From the NCBI RefSeq assembly GCF_001720165.1, contig NZ_MCRI01000001.1, positions 124,001-188,000 on the forward strand: a DNA stretch of 64,000 bases, written 5' to 3'. Made by a program: the position numbers and the translations under genes. The number at the start of each line of letters is the position of its first letter. Within the stretch, counting starts at the first letter, position 1. The notes beneath the pieces are model-generated. The model was given only the letters and a program-made list of their open reading frames with translations. It was not told where the DNA came from and ran no database searches. The stretch comes from Methylophaga muralis (GTDB taxonomy: Bacteria; Pseudomonadota; Gammaproteobacteria; Nitrosococcales; Methylophagaceae). Shown here in pieces: positions 39,730 through 48,875 of this stretch.

Positions 39730-39813
39730 AAAAATGTTTTGAGTCATGTAAATGCTTGAAGCCGTCATAGCATCAGCCTATTATTGAGTGAAAATTAAGG
39801 GTGTTATTCAAGC

Positions 39814-41220
39814 ATGATGCAACCACCATCAGAGGCCAAGACGGAATCTACCAACCTGACTGGCAACGAGTTACTCAAACATTTAAGTGCCGTTTCACCT
39901 TATCTGCCCGGATTTATCTATCAACTTTGTCTAACTCCTGAAGGTCGATTTTATTACAGCTATACCAGCCCCAGAGTTGAAAGTTTATTTGGTGTAACAC
40001 AACAACAACTGGCTGAAGATGCCTCCTTGCTGTTGAAAATGATCCATCCCGATGACTACCAACGTGTAATCAACGAAAGTATCGAATCAGCAGAATCAGC
40101 CAGCGCCTGGCACAGTGAATTTCGGATGCTGCTTAAAAACGGTCGAATCATTTGGATTGAAGCCTACGACACGCCTATTCGCGAAGCTGATGGCACCATT
40201 GTCTGGACAGGCTATGGTAATGAGATCACTCAACGCAAGAACTATGAAACTGCGCTTAATGAAAGTGAAACAAAATTTAGAGCCTTTGTTGAAAATGCCA
40301 ATGACATCATCTATTCGCTTTCATTAGACGGCACTCTGACCTATGCATCGCCTAACTGGAGCGAAATTCTGGGCCATCCGCTGACCGACGTTATCGGTAG
40401 AAATTTTGAGCATTTTATTCATCCAGATGATATCTCTGCCTGCCATAGTTTTTTGCAGCAAGTTCGTCATAGCAGGCAAAAACACAGTGGTATCGAATAT
40501 CGAATACAACACTTTAATGGCCATTGGTGCTGGCATCGAAGTAATGTGGCACCGTTATTTGATAGAAACGGCGAGGTAAATTCTTTTACCGGTATCGCGC
40601 GTGATATCACCGAACATAAATTGATGATGCAGCGTATGTCTTATATGGCGCATCACGATACGCTAACAGGGCTGCCAAACCGAGCCAGTTTTACTGAGCA
40701 TTTGAATCAAGCCATTGTATTAAGCCAACGCGAAGAGCAAGCCGTCGCTGTTTTATTTCTGGATTTGGATAATTTCAAGCCGATTAATGATCAGCATGGT
40801 CATGCTATCGGTGATTTACTCCTGCAACAGGTCGCCAACCGGATTCAGCAATGTCTGCGTGGAGCGGATGTAGTGGGACGCATTGGCGGTGATGAATTTG
40901 TCGTGTTGTTACAAAATGTTCATCATGTAGCGAATGCCCAGAATACAGCCGAGAAAATCTGTGAATGTTTAAGCATTGCTTATGAAGTGGATGGCAAAAT
41001 TCTGCATATAGGTGTCAGTATCGGCATCGCTTTATATCCATTGCATGGCAATAATGCCATGCAATTGGTTCGCTACGCGGACGAGGCAATGTACGAAGCT
41101 AAAAAATTGCCTGATAGGATACAGGTTTTTGCCAGCCCTCCATTAGGGGTAGGCTCAAATAAACACGAAGAAACTATGCCAGATGATCTTTCAGCAAAAA
41201 TGGCTGACGATCAGCAGTGA
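39814..41220 (+). CDS. PAS-PAS diguanylate cyclase
   Basis: Predicted to make cyclic di-GMP from two GTP. The 468-residue product has no membrane segment. It has two PAS/PAC modules (about residues 20-145 and 150-275; second PAC with [17 protein letters not shown]), and then a GGDEF domain from about 285. The active-site motif GGDEF is intact at residues 358-362. The RxxD inhibitory site (RGAD, 349-352) sits the usual five residues before it, so feedback inhibition by c-di-GMP is expected. No EAL domain is present. The PAS ligands are not identifiable. Its last 47 nt overlap the 3' end of the convergent glyoxalase gene. Confidence 0.94.
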   Translation: MMQPPSEAKTESTNLTGNELLKHLSAVSPYLPGFIYQLCLTPEGRFYYSYTSPRVESLFGVTQQQLAEDASLLLKMIHPDDYQRVINESIESAESASAWHSEFRMLLKNGRIIWIEAYDTPIREADGTIVWTGYGNEITQRKNYETALNESETKFRAFVENANDIIYSLSLDGTLTYASPNWSEILGHPLTDVIGRNFEHFIHPDDISACHSFLQQVRHSRQKHSGIEYRIQHFNGHWCWHRSNVAPLFDRNGEVNSFTGIARDITEHKLMMQRMSYMAHHDTLTGLPNRASFTEHLNQAIVLSQREEQAVAVLFLDLDNFKPINDQHGHAIGDLLLQQVANRIQQCLRGADVVGRIGGDEFVVLLQNVHHVANAQNTAEKICECLSIAYEVDGKILHIGVSIGIALYPLHGNNAMQLVRYADEAMYEAKKLPDRIQVFASPPLGVGSNKHEETMPDDLSAKMADDQQ

Positions 41221-41728
41221 AGATTTCAATCCAATAACCATCGGGATCCTGTATGAAAGCGATACCTTTCATCTTGCCGTCATTCGGGCGTTTGATAAAA
41301 GGTACATCAAATTCTTCAAAGCGCGCACATGCGGCATCAATATCCGGTACTGCAAAACCGATATGACCAAAACCACGTGGCTCACTATTGCCATTGTGGT
41401 AAACCACCTCATCTTTGTCCTCATCACCCCAGTTATGGGTTAATTCCAACATCGCCGGGCGGGCAAAAGTTTGTTTGATACGCTCATCATTGTCATCAGA
41501 CCAGTCCTGACGTTGTTCAGGAGAAACAGCCGCCATGAAATACAAGGTAAACTGCATTTCAGGGAAATCGAAGCGCTTGATCAGCGTCATGCCCATGACT
41601 TCAGAGTAAAACTTCAGGCTACGTTTTGGATCTTTGATGCGAAACATCGTCTGATTGAACACATAGTTATGTGTTGCCGTATCATGCGTTTCGCTTAGCC
41701 CTTCAGCTTTATCAAAATGTCGACTCAT
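41174..41728 (-). CDS. gloA: Lactoylglutathione lyase (glyoxalase I, zinc type)
   Basis: Converts the methylglyoxal-glutathione hemithioacetal to S-lactoylglutathione. The 184-residue product resembles the longer eukaryotic/pseudomonad zinc-type enzyme rather than E. coli GloA. Visible motifs are [45 protein letters not shown], then [10 protein letters not shown]. Metal ligands by family comparison are Gln26, Glu95, His122 and Glu168. An AGGAG site lies 9 nt before the ATG. It follows corA by 22 nt on the same strand, and its 3' end overlaps the convergent diguanylate cyclase gene. Confidence 0.96.
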   Translation of the reverse strand: MSRHFDKAEGLSETHDTATHNYVFNQTMFRIKDPKRSLKFYSEVMGMTLIKRFDFPEMQFTLYFMAAVSPEQRQDWSDDNDERIKQTFARPAMLELTHNWGDEDKDEVVYHNGNSEPRGFGHIGFAVPDIDAACARFEEFDVPFIKRPNDGKMKGIAFIQDPDGYWIEIFTADRQPFLLKDHLA

Positions 41729-41750
41729 CTGACTTACTCCTATAAAAATT

Positions 41751-42704
41751 TTACAACCAGCCTTTACGTTTGAAATAAAGGTAAGGTGCCATGCCTGCCG
41801 CCACCATCAAACCGATGGCAAATGGATAACCAAAGCTCCAATCTAGCTCTGGCATATACTTAAAGTTCATGCCGTAAATACTGGCAATCAACGTTGGTGG
41901 TAGGAACACCACAGCGGCAATCGAGAAGGTTTTAATGATCTGTGCCTGCTGAATATTGATAAAGCCCTGAGTGGAGTCCATCAAGAAATTTATCTTGTCG
42001 AACAGGAATGTCGTATGAGACATCAAAGTCTCTAAATCTCGTAATATCTCATACAAGGTTTCCCGAGAAGATCCGGGCTCACGTAAATGACGCAGCAAAA
42101 ACGAAATATCCCGCTGGGTATCCATCAAACACAGACGAATCTTTCCGTTACTATCTTCAAGCCGTGCTAGTTGACTGATGGCATCTTCCAGATCGGCACT
42201 TTCATCCTCCAACACCAGATGACTGACGCGCTCCAGCTGACGATGGATATCTTCAAGATTATCGGCGTGATTCTCGACTTTTTGTTCCAATAAAGTAATC
42301 AATAAATCGGTGGGTGTTTCACAACTGACTTGACCACGGCGGGCGCGCATCCTTAACAAACGAAAGTCGCTTAATTCGCCATCACGGATGGCAATTAATC
42401 TATCTTGCTGCAGGATAAATGCTACCGATACCGTATGGTGACGTCCTTCTGAATACCCCAAAAATAATGAATGCACATGCAGGCCGTCCTGATCGGTAAA
42501 ACACCGGGCCGATGCCTCAATTTCCTCGACATCATCAACATCGGGTACTTCATCACTGAATAAGGTGGCCAATAACGCTCGCTCATCATCATCGGGCTCT
42601 AACGCATCAATCCAGTCGGCTTCCTTCAAGTGATGCGCTAACTCCTCAGTTTCGACCTTGATCTCTTTAATTAAGCCATGAGCAATTTTGTATAGGCGTA
42701 GCAT
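41751..42704 (-). CDS. corA: Magnesium/cobalt transporter CorA
   Basis: Homopentameric divalent cation channel. The 317-residue product has a large acidic cytoplasmic N-terminal funnel. A long stalk helix precedes two C-terminal membrane segments, with the signature [10 protein letters not shown] loop between them. A basic C-terminus (KRKGWL) follows the last helix. It is read leftward and probably cotranscribed with gloA. Three 11-bp-spaced TGTCAT-like repeats upstream suggest PhoB might act on this promoter. Confidence 0.95.
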   Translation of the reverse strand: MLRLYKIAHGLIKEIKVETEELAHHLKEADWIDALEPDDDERALLATLFSDEVPDVDDVEEIEASARCFTDQDGLHVHSLFLGYSEGRHHTVSVAFILQQDRLIAIRDGELSDFRLLRMRARRGQVSCETPTDLLITLLEQKVENHADNLEDIHRQLERVSHLVLEDESADLEDAISQLARLEDSNGKIRLCLMDTQRDISFLLRHLREPGSSRETLYEILRDLETLMSHTTFLFDKINFLMDSTQGFINIQQAQIIKTFSIAAVVFLPPTLIASIYGMNFKYMPELDWSFGYPFAIGLMVAAGMAPYLYFKRKGWL

Positions 42705-42786
42705 GCCGGCTCCTAATTTATTGGGTTTTGCATGAGGGATTTTTCAAAACATTGTAACGTAATGGCAGGTTCATACCGCAAAGGCT

Positions 42787-42815
42787 ATGACATTTCAGTG
42801 GCAATTCAATGACAG
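42787..42815 (-). promoter_or_regulatory. PhoB-like direct repeats upstream of corA
   Basis: On the minus strand three half-sites (TGTCAT, TGCCAC, TGTCAT) recur at exact 11-bp spacing. The first 18 bp, CTGTCATTGAATTGCCAC, share 13 of 18 positions with the PHO consensus and resemble the pstS box in this window. A possible -10 (TATGAA) follows about 11 nt after the last repeat. Confidence 0.5.
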
Positions 42816-42822
42816 AGCTATG

Positions 42823-43458
42823 TCAGACTTGCTGAAATACTGCCATTTGAGTGGGCGAACCAAGTTGCAGATCAGCTTCACCGATTCCTGCAAAGCGCAC
42901 AGCATAATCATGACGCGCGGCCACACCATTGGCCCATTGTTGGAATTTAGCCCTAGTCCATTCAAATTGATGATCGGGATCTCGAAATTCTCCCGGTAAC
43001 AAGCCATATAAAGAATTGTATTCGCTGTTGGGGGTGGTGAGGATAATTTGCTTTGGCCGCATTCGCGCAAACACGTTTTGTTCAACCATAGACAAATGTT
43101 TGGGCTCGATATGCTCAATGGTTTCAATCATTACTGCCATCGGAAAGCTATGCAGTTCTGGATGAGGATCTGTGTAGGAGCCATTGATTAGTCTGAGTCG
43201 GCAAGGAGTAGCATCAAGATAAACTGCAAGTTTTTCACGGGCCTGTAGCAATGATATTCCGGATTGTTCAAGCCCTATGGCATTTTCGATTTGAGGCTCA
43301 TTCAGTAGATGCCAGAGAAAAATGCCAGAACCACAACCTAAATCCAGCACCTGTCTGGCGCCACTTTGTCTGACTAACTCAAGGATCTGTTGATGGCGAA
43401 CCGCATGCAAGGCACTGATTTGAGTATCTTTTATGGGAAACTCTAAGCACATGAACAA
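42823..43458 (-). CDS. Stand-alone Hen1-type RNA 3'-terminal 2'-O-methyltransferase domain
   Basis: The 211-residue SAM-dependent methyltransferase has motif I VLDLGCGSG (37-45). Its second half matches the Hen1 catalytic domain: MIETIEHIEP gives the metal ligands Glu112, Glu115 and His116. MRPKQIILTTPNSEYN and the RDPDHQFEWTRAKFQQW stretch follow, with His163. The E-x-x-E-H plus distal His set binds Mn/Mg and directs methylation to the 3'-terminal ribose in known Hen1 enzymes. Unlike the characterised bacterial Hen1, which has a large N-terminal domain and works with Pnkp in RNA repair, this protein is only the catalytic domain and no pnkp gene is present. It starts 3 nt after mnmE, suggesting cotranscription with tRNA-modification and RNA-processing genes. 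The RNA target is unknown. Confidence 0.82.
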   Translation of the reverse strand: MFMCLEFPIKDTQISALHAVRHQQILELVRQSGARQVLDLGCGSGIFLWHLLNEPQIENAIGLEQSGISLLQAREKLAVYLDATPCRLRLINGSYTDPHPELHSFPMAVMIETIEHIEPKHLSMVEQNVFARMRPKQIILTTPNSEYNSLYGLLPGEFRDPDHQFEWTRAKFQQWANGVAARHDYAVRFAGIGEADLQLGSPTQMAVFQQV

Positions 43459-43461
43459 ACA

Positions 43462-44820
43462 TCATTTGCCGATACAGAAACTGGAAAAAATCTTATCCAG
43501 TAAATCTTCTGTGGTGAAAGTACCGGTAATCTCTCCCAAAGCTAGTTGAGCAACCCGCAATTCTTCCGCCAGTAACTCGCCCGCTCCCATTCCAGTCAGG
43601 CAGTTATAACCCGCTTCTATAGCCTGCTGAGCCCGCTGTAAAGCGTCCAGATGACGACGCCGTGCCATAAAGACACCTTCTTCTTCTGGATGAAACCCTA
43701 CCACTTCACACAAATGTTTGGTCAACAGTTCCATGCCATCACCATTTTTGGCTGACAGATAAATGACTGGCAGATTGTTTTCCATGCTGATAGCTGGAGC
43801 ATTGCCGCTTTGATCAATTTTATTGCGAATCAAGGTCAGCGATTTATCAGTTGGTAATGAAGCAAGAATTTTTTCATCCTGCTCGGTCATGCCCAACTTA
43901 TCATTGATCAACAGCAGAATATGATCAGCCTGCGCTAATTCATTGTTGGTGCGACGAATGCCTTCCAGCTCAACAATGTCTTCGGTGGCGTCATGCAAGC
44001 CAGCGGTATCTGAAATTCGTAAGGGCAAGCCACCCAAATGGATCTGCTCACGCAATACATCACGTGTGGTGCCTGCAACTTCTGTGACAATCGCGGCATC
44101 ATGCCCAGCGAGTCGATTATGCAAACTGGATTTACCAGCATTGGGTTGGCCGGCTAGCACCACACTAATGCCCTCGCGCAATAATCGGCCTTGCCGAGCA
44201 CTGCCTTGAATACCTGCCAATGTAACTAACAATTGTTGTAGCTGTTTATCGACTTGTGCTTCGCCAAGAAAATCAATTTCTTCATCAGCAAAATCAATCG
44301 ACGCTTCAACAAACATGCGTAAATGGGTCAGTTCCTGCAGGAAATCATTTACTTTCTTGGAAAATTCACCCTGCAGGGAACGCATAGCACTGCGAGCAGC
44401 CTGATCAGTGGAGCTCTCAATTAAATCCGCGACGGCTTCTGCCTGAGCTAAATCCATTTTGCCATTAAGAAATGCACGTTCAGAAAACTCGCCGGGACGG
44501 GCCATGCGTGCACCGAGTTCAATCGCGCGCTGACACAATCTATCCATCACTAATGGACTGCCATGGCCTTGCAGCTCGATAACATCTTCACCAGTAAATG
44601 AAGCAGGTGCGGCAAAATAAAGCGCAATACCGCTGTCGATGATTTCTTTATCAGCTGCACGAAAGTGGCTGAATTTTGCCTGACGGGGTTGAGCCAGTTT
44701 GCCGCAGATTTGCTCAGCAATTTGAGCACTTTGTGGTCCCGATAAACGTACAACACCGACACCACCGCGTCCCGGCGCAGTGGCTACGGCAACGATGGTA
44801 TCGGTGAACATTTCAGTCAT
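43462..44820 (-). CDS. mnmE: tRNA modification GTPase MnmE
   Basis: With MnmG it installs the carboxymethylaminomethyl group on wobble uridine 34. The 452-residue product has the N-terminal formyl-THF-binding domain (DTIVAVATAPGRGGVGVVRLSG) and a central helical domain. The inserted G domain carries G1 GQPNAGKSSL, G2 TTRD, G3 DTAG and G4 NKID. The C-terminus ends with the catalytic CIGK. mnmG is not in this window. It lies 34 nt after yidC in the conserved rpmH-rnpA-yidD-yidC-mnmE order. Confidence 0.97.
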   Translation of the reverse strand: MTEMFTDTIVAVATAPGRGGVGVVRLSGPQSAQIAEQICGKLAQPRQAKFSHFRAADKEIIDSGIALYFAAPASFTGEDVIELQGHGSPLVMDRLCQRAIELGARMARPGEFSERAFLNGKMDLAQAEAVADLIESSTDQAARSAMRSLQGEFSKKVNDFLQELTHLRMFVEASIDFADEEIDFLGEAQVDKQLQQLLVTLAGIQGSARQGRLLREGISVVLAGQPNAGKSSLHNRLAGHDAAIVTEVAGTTRDVLREQIHLGGLPLRISDTAGLHDATEDIVELEGIRRTNNELAQADHILLLINDKLGMTEQDEKILASLPTDKSLTLIRNKIDQSGNAPAISMENNLPVIYLSAKNGDGMELLTKHLCEVVGFHPEEEGVFMARRRHLDALQRAQQAIEAGYNCLTGMGAGELLAEELRVAQLALGEITGTFTTEDLLDKIFSSFCIGK

Positions 44821-44854
44821 AAGTAATGCTGTTTACTTATGTCCGGCAACGGCG

Positions 44855-46498
44855 CTACAACGCACCCATTTTACGAGTGATGTACCACTGCTGTGCGATT
44901 GACAGAAGGTTGTTGACCAGCCAGTAAAGCACCAGACCCGATGGGAAGAATGCAAAGAACACAGTAAAGATGATCGGGAATACCTTCATCATCATCGCCT
45001 GAGCCGGATCCTGTGGCATTGGGTTGAGCTTTTGCTGGAACCACATAGTCAAGCCAAACAAAACCGGCAGCACAAAATAAGGATCAATCGCCGTCAAATC
45101 GTTCAGCCAGAAAATGAAGTCGGCCTGACGTAACTCAATACTTTCGACTAGTACCCAGTAGAAGGCTAAAAATACCGGCATCTGCACCAGGATTGGCAAA
45201 CAACCACCCAGCGGATTGATTTTTTCAGTGCGATATAAATCCATCATTGCCTGATTGAATTTTTGCTTATCATCACCGTAACGTTCTTTCAGGCTGGCCA
45301 GTTTTGGTGTCAACTTACGCATGGAGGCCATCGAGCGATAACTGGCGGCAGATAATTTATAAAACGCCAGTTTGATCAAAATCGTCAGCAAGACAATTGA
45401 CCAACCCCAGTTGCCCGTCAGTGAATGCAGCCAGTCCATCACGATAAATAACGGTTTGGAAATAATGGTCAAGATGCCGTAATCAACTGTCAGATCCAGA
45501 TTCTCAGCAACCTGTTCCAATCGTTTATGTTCTTTCGGGCCAAGATAAACTTTGTAGGAGGTTTGCGCCTGCTGGCCGTCTTCGGCAATGATTACCGGAA
45601 AGCGAATTCCTGCAGTGAAATTGGTGTTGTTTATTGATTTGCCATACAGGCTGATTTCCAGTGGTTTACTTTCTGGAATAAAGGCTGCGACAAAATAGTG
45701 CTGGATCATCGCTGCCCAGCCACCGTTTACATCACGGCGGAAATCATTTTTATTCAAATCTTTGAAAGCGACTTTCTCATATTCATTGCCTTCACTGGAA
45801 AAGACCGCTCCGGTGTAGGTGTAGATAAGAAAACTGTCGTCTTGCGACTCGTTACGATTAAATTGAGCGTATGGATATGCCGCAAAACGCTCGCCAGACT
45901 GATTTTCAACCTGATAAACCACATTAACTAAATAGCTGTCACGAGTGAAAGTATAGGTTTTAATAACCGTCAGACCGTTATCAGACTCCCAACGAAATGG
46001 AATGCTAATACTGTCGGCGTTATCCTCTAAAGTGTATTCAGCTTGCTCTGCAGTATAAGTTTCATAATGAGTTGGGGCTGGACCTTCAGCTCTTAAACCG
46101 GATTGTGTGACAAAGAAATGATCTCGACCATCATTCAAAAACTGGACAGGTTGATCTGGTAAATTCACATCAACCGGGTATTTCAACAACGCCAATTTGC
46201 GAATATCAGCACCGCGTAAATCGATCATCGCATCAATTACATCAGTTTTGACTCGAACCTGACCGGTAGAACCTGAGGAAGCTTGGTCACTGTCAGGTAA
46301 AGCAGGAAGGCCATCTGCAGAAACGGCAGCAGGTAAATCAGGTAAGTCATCTTGACGGTCAGCTGCAGCGAATGGGCTGGTTGTATCGGCTTGGGTGGCG
46401 ACTTGCTGAGGACGTACATAGTCATTTTGCCAGGCTTCCCATAACAACAGAGAAACAATTAACAGGCCAAAAATAAACAGAGTTCTGAGATTATCCAT
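44855..46498 (-). CDS. yidC: Membrane protein insertase YidC
   Basis: Inserts and folds inner-membrane proteins, alone or with SecYEG. The 547-residue product has the gammaproteobacterial form: N-terminal helix (NLRTLFIFGLLIVSLLLWEAW), a large periplasmic beta-sandwich (about residues 60-335), then five conserved helices with NWGWSIVLLTILIKLAFYKLSAASYRSMA and LGGCLPILVQMPVFLAFYWVL. It overlaps yidD by 8 nt. Confidence 0.97.
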   Translation of the reverse strand: MDNLRTLFIFGLLIVSLLLWEAWQNDYVRPQQVATQADTTSPFAAADRQDDLPDLPAAVSADGLPALPDSDQASSGSTGQVRVKTDVIDAMIDLRGADIRKLALLKYPVDVNLPDQPVQFLNDGRDHFFVTQSGLRAEGPAPTHYETYTAEQAEYTLEDNADSISIPFRWESDNGLTVIKTYTFTRDSYLVNVVYQVENQSGERFAAYPYAQFNRNESQDDSFLIYTYTGAVFSSEGNEYEKVAFKDLNKNDFRRDVNGGWAAMIQHYFVAAFIPESKPLEISLYGKSINNTNFTAGIRFPVIIAEDGQQAQTSYKVYLGPKEHKRLEQVAENLDLTVDYGILTIISKPLFIVMDWLHSLTGNWGWSIVLLTILIKLAFYKLSAASYRSMASMRKLTPKLASLKERYGDDKQKFNQAMMDLYRTEKINPLGGCLPILVQMPVFLAFYWVLVESIELRQADFIFWLNDLTAIDPYFVLPVLFGLTMWFQQKLNPMPQDPAQAMMMKVFPIIFTVFFAFFPSGLVLYWLVNNLLSIAQQWYITRKMGAL

Positions 46499-46727
46499 TG
46501 TGTTTTTTTGTCTTTAGTTCAGGAACAGGATCCACGCCGCCGGCGTGCCAGGGATGACAGCGTGATAGTCGGCGTAAACCGAGCCACACACCACGCAGTG
46601 AGCCATGTGTTTGAATGGCTTCAATCATGTATTGAGAGCAAGAAGGTTGGAAACGACAGTGCATGCCCATGAACGGGCTTAATAAAAAGCGATATGCGCG
46701 AACAAAAGCGATTAGGATGTTTGCCAT
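46491..46727 (-). CDS. yidD: Membrane protein insertion efficiency factor YidD
   Basis: A small 78-residue peripheral membrane protein that aids YidC-dependent insertion. It has the family signature AYRFLLSPFMGMHCRFQPSCSQYMIEAI with three conserved cysteines overall, and GLRRLSRCHPWHAGGVDPVP. The ATG at 46727 fits the family N-terminus and has GGTGG upstream; a 14-codon longer frame is not supported. It overlaps rnpA by 16 nt and yidC by 8 nt. Confidence 0.95.
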   Translation of the reverse strand: MANILIAFVRAYRFLLSPFMGMHCRFQPSCSQYMIEAIQTHGSLRGVWLGLRRLSRCHPWHAGGVDPVPELKTKKHNG

Positions 46728-47065
46728 TGTGCCACCACGGTTAACCAATGTCGCTCCAATGCTGCCCACAATTGCGATGAATCCCGCTGACTGATATCAG
46801 GACGTGATAACACCACAATGTCGATATTGGATAAAGCTGATTGATGCTGCCGGAAAGACTCCCGGATGATCCGCTTTACCCGGTTACGTTGGCTGGCCAG
46901 CTTGAGATGCTTCTTTGCGATTGCCAGTCCCAGTCGAGGATGTCCGACCGAGTTTTCAACGCTCAAGATCGTCAGGCCACCGCCACCAGTGCGCTTTCCC
47001 TGACGAAAAACCCGGGTAAAATCTCCCGGGCTATTCATTTTCATGGCTCGGCTAAAAGTGGCCAA
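46712..47065 (-). CDS. rnpA: Ribonuclease P protein component
   Basis: Protein cofactor of RNase P, which matures tRNA 5' ends. The product contains FSRAMKMNSPGDFTRVFRQGKR and the basic RNP motif AIAKKHLKLASQRNRVKRIIRESFR. The frame is open to an ATG at 47152 inside rpmH, but that would give an overlong protein. The TTG at 47065 has AGAGG 9 nt upstream and gives 117 residues, close to the usual length; a GTG at 47074 abuts the same Shine-Dalgarno too closely. It is separated from rpmH by 28 nt. Confidence 0.93.
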   Translation of the reverse strand: MATFSRAMKMNSPGDFTRVFRQGKRTGGGGLTILSVENSVGHPRLGLAIAKKHLKLASQRNRVKRIIRESFRQHQSALSNIDIVVLSRPDISQRDSSQLWAALERHWLTVVAQWQTS

Positions 47066-47093
47066 GTCATGCACCCTCTGCGAACAGAGAGAA

Positions 47094-47228
47094 TTAAACA
47101 GAAAGTTTTGCGCGGCCTTTGGCTCTACGGGCGTTAATAACACGACGGCCACCGACAGTTTTCATGCGTGCGCGGAAACCATGAGTACGCTTGCGCTTCA
47201 GATTACTAGGCTGAAAAGTTCTTTTCAT
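47094..47228 (-). CDS. rpmH: 50S ribosomal protein L34
   Basis: The 44-residue basic ribosomal protein begins [19 protein letters not shown] and continues [20 protein letters not shown], nearly invariant across bacteria. It is the first gene of the leftward rpmH-rnpA-yidD-yidC-mnmE-hen1-like run, with a strong promoter 82 nt upstream. An upstream frame extension of 37 codons is not part of the protein. Confidence 0.98.
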   Translation of the reverse strand: MKRTFQPSNLKRKRTHGFRARMKTVGGRRVINARRAKGRAKLSV

Positions 47229-47309
47229 TTCACCAACTCCAGGAATAACAATGGTTTTGCAGCCGGTAAGCGTCTCTCGAACGGAAACAGCCGGGGCAAA
47301 AGACATGGG

Positions 47310-47339
47310 ATTATAGAGTTTGCAGGCATAACAAGTCAA
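47310..47339 (-). promoter_or_regulatory. Promoter of rpmH operon
   Basis: Minus-strand TTGACT (47334-47339) and a perfect TATAAT (47310-47315) are separated by 18 bp. Confidence 0.8.
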
Positions 47340-47400
47340 ACCGCATTCAACATGTCTACTAACATTATTTTACTTGCCAAACGAACAGCATGCAGATAAC

Positions 47401-47429
47401 TTTAGATGCCCTGTCTGTCGCGCTATACT
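47401..47429 (+). promoter_or_regulatory. Probable dnaA promoter
   Basis: TATACT (47424-47429) is preceded at 17 bp by TTTAGA (47401-47406), a moderate -35. It lies 67 nt before the dnaA GTG. Confidence 0.55.
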
Positions 47430-47496
47430 ATCACCTACAAAAGCCTGCATTTGTCAGTCTGTTTCCTGTAAACCATATATTAGTCAAGGAGTTGCT

Positions 47497-48861
47497 GTGT
47501 CTTCACCCCTTTGGGAAAAATGTCTATCCCATCTTGAAGGTGATCTTTCGGCACAACAGCTGAACACGTGGTTACGCCCCCTTCAAGCCATTGAAACCGA
47601 AGACAGTCTGCGCCTGCTGGCACCAAATCCTTATGTCAAAGCCTGGGTACATGAGCAGCTGGAACAGCAGATAAATGCGCTGATCAAGGGTTTGAGCAAC
47701 GGCAATATCAGCAAATTTGAAATTGAAGTCGGAACTAAAGATTCTATTTCTGCGGAAAAAACCAAACGCCGCGTCAAAACTACTGATAAAGCTCCTGCAT
47801 CAATCTCACTCTCTGAAGCAGAACCAACACCGGCCATCGGCAGCCCAATGAATCCGCTGTTTACCTTTGATAACTATGTTGAAGGTAAATCTAATCAGAT
47901 TGCTCGTGCAGCATCATTACATGTCGCCGAAGCCCCTGGCACCTCCGGATACAATCCGTTGTTTCTATATGGTGGAACCGGGCTTGGCAAAACCCATTTA
48001 ATGCTTGCTGTTGGCAATAAGATCCGGCAGAACAATCCTAAAGCGCGGGTTATTTACCTGTCTTCAGAACGTTTTGTTCAGGATATGATTACCGCACTGC
48101 GCAATAACGCCATCGATCAATTCAAAGCACATTACCGCAGTGCCGATGCGTTATTGATTGATGACATCCAGTTTTTTGCCAAAAAAGAACGTTCTCAAGA
48201 AGAGTTCTTTTATACCTTTAACAGTCTGCTGGAAGGCCAACGCCAAATTATTCTGACCTGTGACCGCTTTCCCAAGGAAGTAGAAAATCTGGATGAACGT
48301 TTGCAATCGCGACTAGGCTGGGGCCTGACCATTGCCATTGAACCGCCAGAGCTGGAAACCCGCGTTGCGATTTTGATCAAAAAAGCACAACAAAACTTGA
48401 TTACCCTACCGGACGATGTGGCCTTTTTTATTGCCAAACGTATCAAATCAAACGTCCGTGATTTGGAAGGTGCCCTACAACGAGTCATGGCATTCTCACG
48501 GTTTACCAACCAGCCGCTGTCAATTGATATGGCGCAGGATGCGTTAAAAGATCTGCTGGCTTTGCATCAAAAATTGGTGACACTGGAAAGTATCCAGAAA
48601 ACTGTTGCAGAATATTTCAAAATACGGGTATCGGACTTGCTGGCTAAAAAACGCACGCGTTCGGTTGCCCGTCCGAGACAAATAGCAATGGCGCTGGCAA
48701 AAGAACTCACCAGTCATAGCTTGCCAGAAATCGGTGAAGCTTTTGGTGGACGCGATCACACCACTGTTCTGCATGCTTGTCGTAAAGTAGTGGAACTGAA
48801 AGAAACTGATAGCCGCATCGCGGAAGATTACCGAAATTTACTTCGTACTTTGTCGAGTTAG
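47497..48861 (+). CDS. dnaA: Chromosomal replication initiator DnaA
   Basis: AAA+ ATPase that binds DnaA boxes and opens the origin. The 454-residue product has domain I ([28 protein letters not shown]), a linker, and the ATPase with Walker [16 protein letters not shown] and Walker [11 protein letters not shown]. The DNA-binding domain IV contains the signature [15 protein letters not shown]. The start is GTG at 47497: AAGGAG lies 6 nt upstream and homology begins here, although the frame is open to an ATG at 47374. It is divergent from rpmH, as in many Gammaproteobacteria. I found no cluster of TTATCCACA boxes beside it. Confidence 0.97.
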   Translation: MSSPLWEKCLSHLEGDLSAQQLNTWLRPLQAIETEDSLRLLAPNPYVKAWVHEQLEQQINALIKGLSNGNISKFEIEVGTKDSISAEKTKRRVKTTDKAPASISLSEAEPTPAIGSPMNPLFTFDNYVEGKSNQIARAASLHVAEAPGTSGYNPLFLYGGTGLGKTHLMLAVGNKIRQNNPKARVIYLSSERFVQDMITALRNNAIDQFKAHYRSADALLIDDIQFFAKKERSQEEFFYTFNSLLEGQRQIILTCDRFPKEVENLDERLQSRLGWGLTIAIEPPELETRVAILIKKAQQNLITLPDDVAFFIAKRIKSNVRDLEGALQRVMAFSRFTNQPLSIDMAQDALKDLLALHQKLVTLESIQKTVAEYFKIRVSDLLAKKRTRSVARPRQIAMALAKELTSHSLPEIGEAFGGRDHTTVLHACRKVVELKETDSRIAEDYRNLLRTLSS

Positions 48862-48875
48862 CTGAGAGAGACATC

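Noticed and set aside
47229-47496. Replication origin between rpmH and dnaA
   Set aside because: I saw no cluster of TTATCCACA-like DnaA boxes or an obvious AT-rich 13-mer array; only promoters are supported.
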